Assembly (NCBI RefSeq): GCF_016937515.1
Contig: NZ_JAFHKM010000002.1
Span: 5,017,001-5,081,000, forward strand
Length of the DNA: 64,000 nucleotides
Reading direction: 5' to 3'
Source: Cohnella algarum
Lineage (GTDB): Bacteria; Bacillota; Bacilli; Paenibacillales; Paenibacillaceae
Below are positions 63,696 through 64,000 of this stretch, in pieces (the stretch's first letter is position 1; the number at the start of each line of letters is the position of its first letter). The notes under the pieces are model-generated. The model was not told the origin of the DNA. It was given only the letters and a program-made list of their open reading frames with translations, and did no database searches. The position numbers were made by a program, and so were the translations under genes.

Positions 63696-64000
63696 CTATT
63701 TTGCCGATCGCAGGACGGCCCATTTTTGTTGAATTTCCGCCCACATCCGCTCCTCGCCCGGCTCCCCGAGCGCTTGCTCGATTCCCTCCGCGAACGCCGC
63801 GAGCTCGGCGACCGCTCCGTCCGCCGCCGCCAGCAGGGAAGCGCCAAACGCCTCCTCCACCTTTGCGCTCCACAGCTCCTTCGTTTCGGCGAGCGCCCGG
63901 TCCGCCGCTTCGAAGAGCTCTTTTTCCAGCTCGGAACGAAGCGCAGTCCGGCCATCCTTCTCGAAAAAATGCTTCGGGCTGCGGAACGCGTTCCACAACC
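63696..64000 (-). CDS. C-terminal end of a dynamin-like GTPase (partial)
   Basis: The reading frame enters from the right edge and ends at 63696. The visible 100 residues (NAFRSPKHFFEKDGRTALRS, then acidic helical stretches to AEIQQKWAVLRSAK) resemble the FRSxKxFFEK segment and helical C-terminus of bacterial dynamin-like proteins (YpbR/DynA). No GTPase motif is in view, so assignment is tentative. A TTG at 63998 is in frame but is unlikely to be the start, since the homologous segment is normally near the end of a long protein. Confidence 0.5.
   Translation of the reverse strand, partial: LWNAFRSPKHFFEKDGRTALRSELEKELFEAADRALAETKELWSAKVEEAFGASLLAAADGAVAELAAFAEGIEQALGEPGEERMWAEIQQKWAVLRSAK

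Noticed and set aside
1..64000. CRISPR arrays, tRNA or rRNA genes, complete insertion sequences, integrases
   Set aside because: I looked for regularly spaced repeats, cloverleaf-like segments and transposase or integrase motifs and saw none.

Overview
The window comes from a G+C-rich, endospore-forming Gram-positive bacterium, most likely of the Paenibacillaceae (Cohnella- or Paenibacillus-like). The reasons are two gerA-type germinant-receptor operons, strong AGGAGG-type ribosome binding sites, TTG and GTG starts, a parE-parC pair, an agr-like cyclic-peptide locus and copper-amine-oxidase/SLH-type secreted proteins. The assignment is inference; no rRNA or tRNA gene is present to confirm it.

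Layout. 1-3714: a gerA-type operon on the minus strand (gerAA, gerAC, a 73-residue membrane protein, and gerAB running off the edge). 3715-4590: gene-free DNA with a 92-bp imperfect direct repeat and four copies of a 15-bp palindrome. 4570-7782: a decayed carbohydrate-uptake island with pieces of an LplB-like permease, a solute-binding protein and a YesM-like kinase, next to a GH78-like protein that has lost its catalytic middle; an intact AraC regulator (7960-8862) is divergent. 9007-29542: a large biosynthetic-type cluster. Most genes run leftward from an AraC regulator at 28257: fused E1 alpha-beta and E2 of a 2-oxoacid dehydrogenase, an NDP-kinase/PHP-like fusion, a class III aminotransferase, a small-molecule kinase, a HisC-like aminotransferase, a nucleotidyltransferase, a three-gene ABC exporter, an acyl carrier protein, an acetolactate-synthase-like enzyme, a radical SAM enzyme, a GT-B glycosyltransferase, a cupin and a HisD-like dehydrogenase. 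Two homologous BtrH-like proteins flank it. The gene set suggests a nucleotide-activated, glycosylated and aminated small molecule that may receive an ACP-borne acyl group. I do not recognise the cluster as a known pathway.

29728-37261: an AraC fragment, an MFS exporter with a TetR regulator, a phosphodiesterase-like lipoprotein, a second gerA operon in ruins, and a DUF2935 protein. 37262-39815: a polysaccharide deacetylase and a compact agr-like locus (kinase-less AgrC-type membrane protein, AgrB, a 37-residue AgrD, single-domain LytTR regulator). 39942-64000: mostly housekeeping and envelope genes: rlmN, a secreted SLH-like protein, a luciferase-like monooxygenase, pncB, an XRE regulator with an operator in its promoter, a 7TMR-DISM-like kinase with its response regulator, an RNA methyltransferase, a CapA-like lipoprotein, a MarR regulator, parC, parE, a large secreted protein, a heterodimeric ABC exporter and the 3' end of a dynamin-like gene.

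A caution for the whole window: seven genes are broken by one missing base in a short G:C run (parE, pncB, agrB, a BtrH-like gene, the SLH-like gene, and the gerAA and gerAB remnants of the second operon), and the first gerAA has one A too many after its start. Because parE is essential, these are probably sequence errors. The large deletions in the second gerA operon, the transporter island and the GH78-like gene cannot be explained that way.
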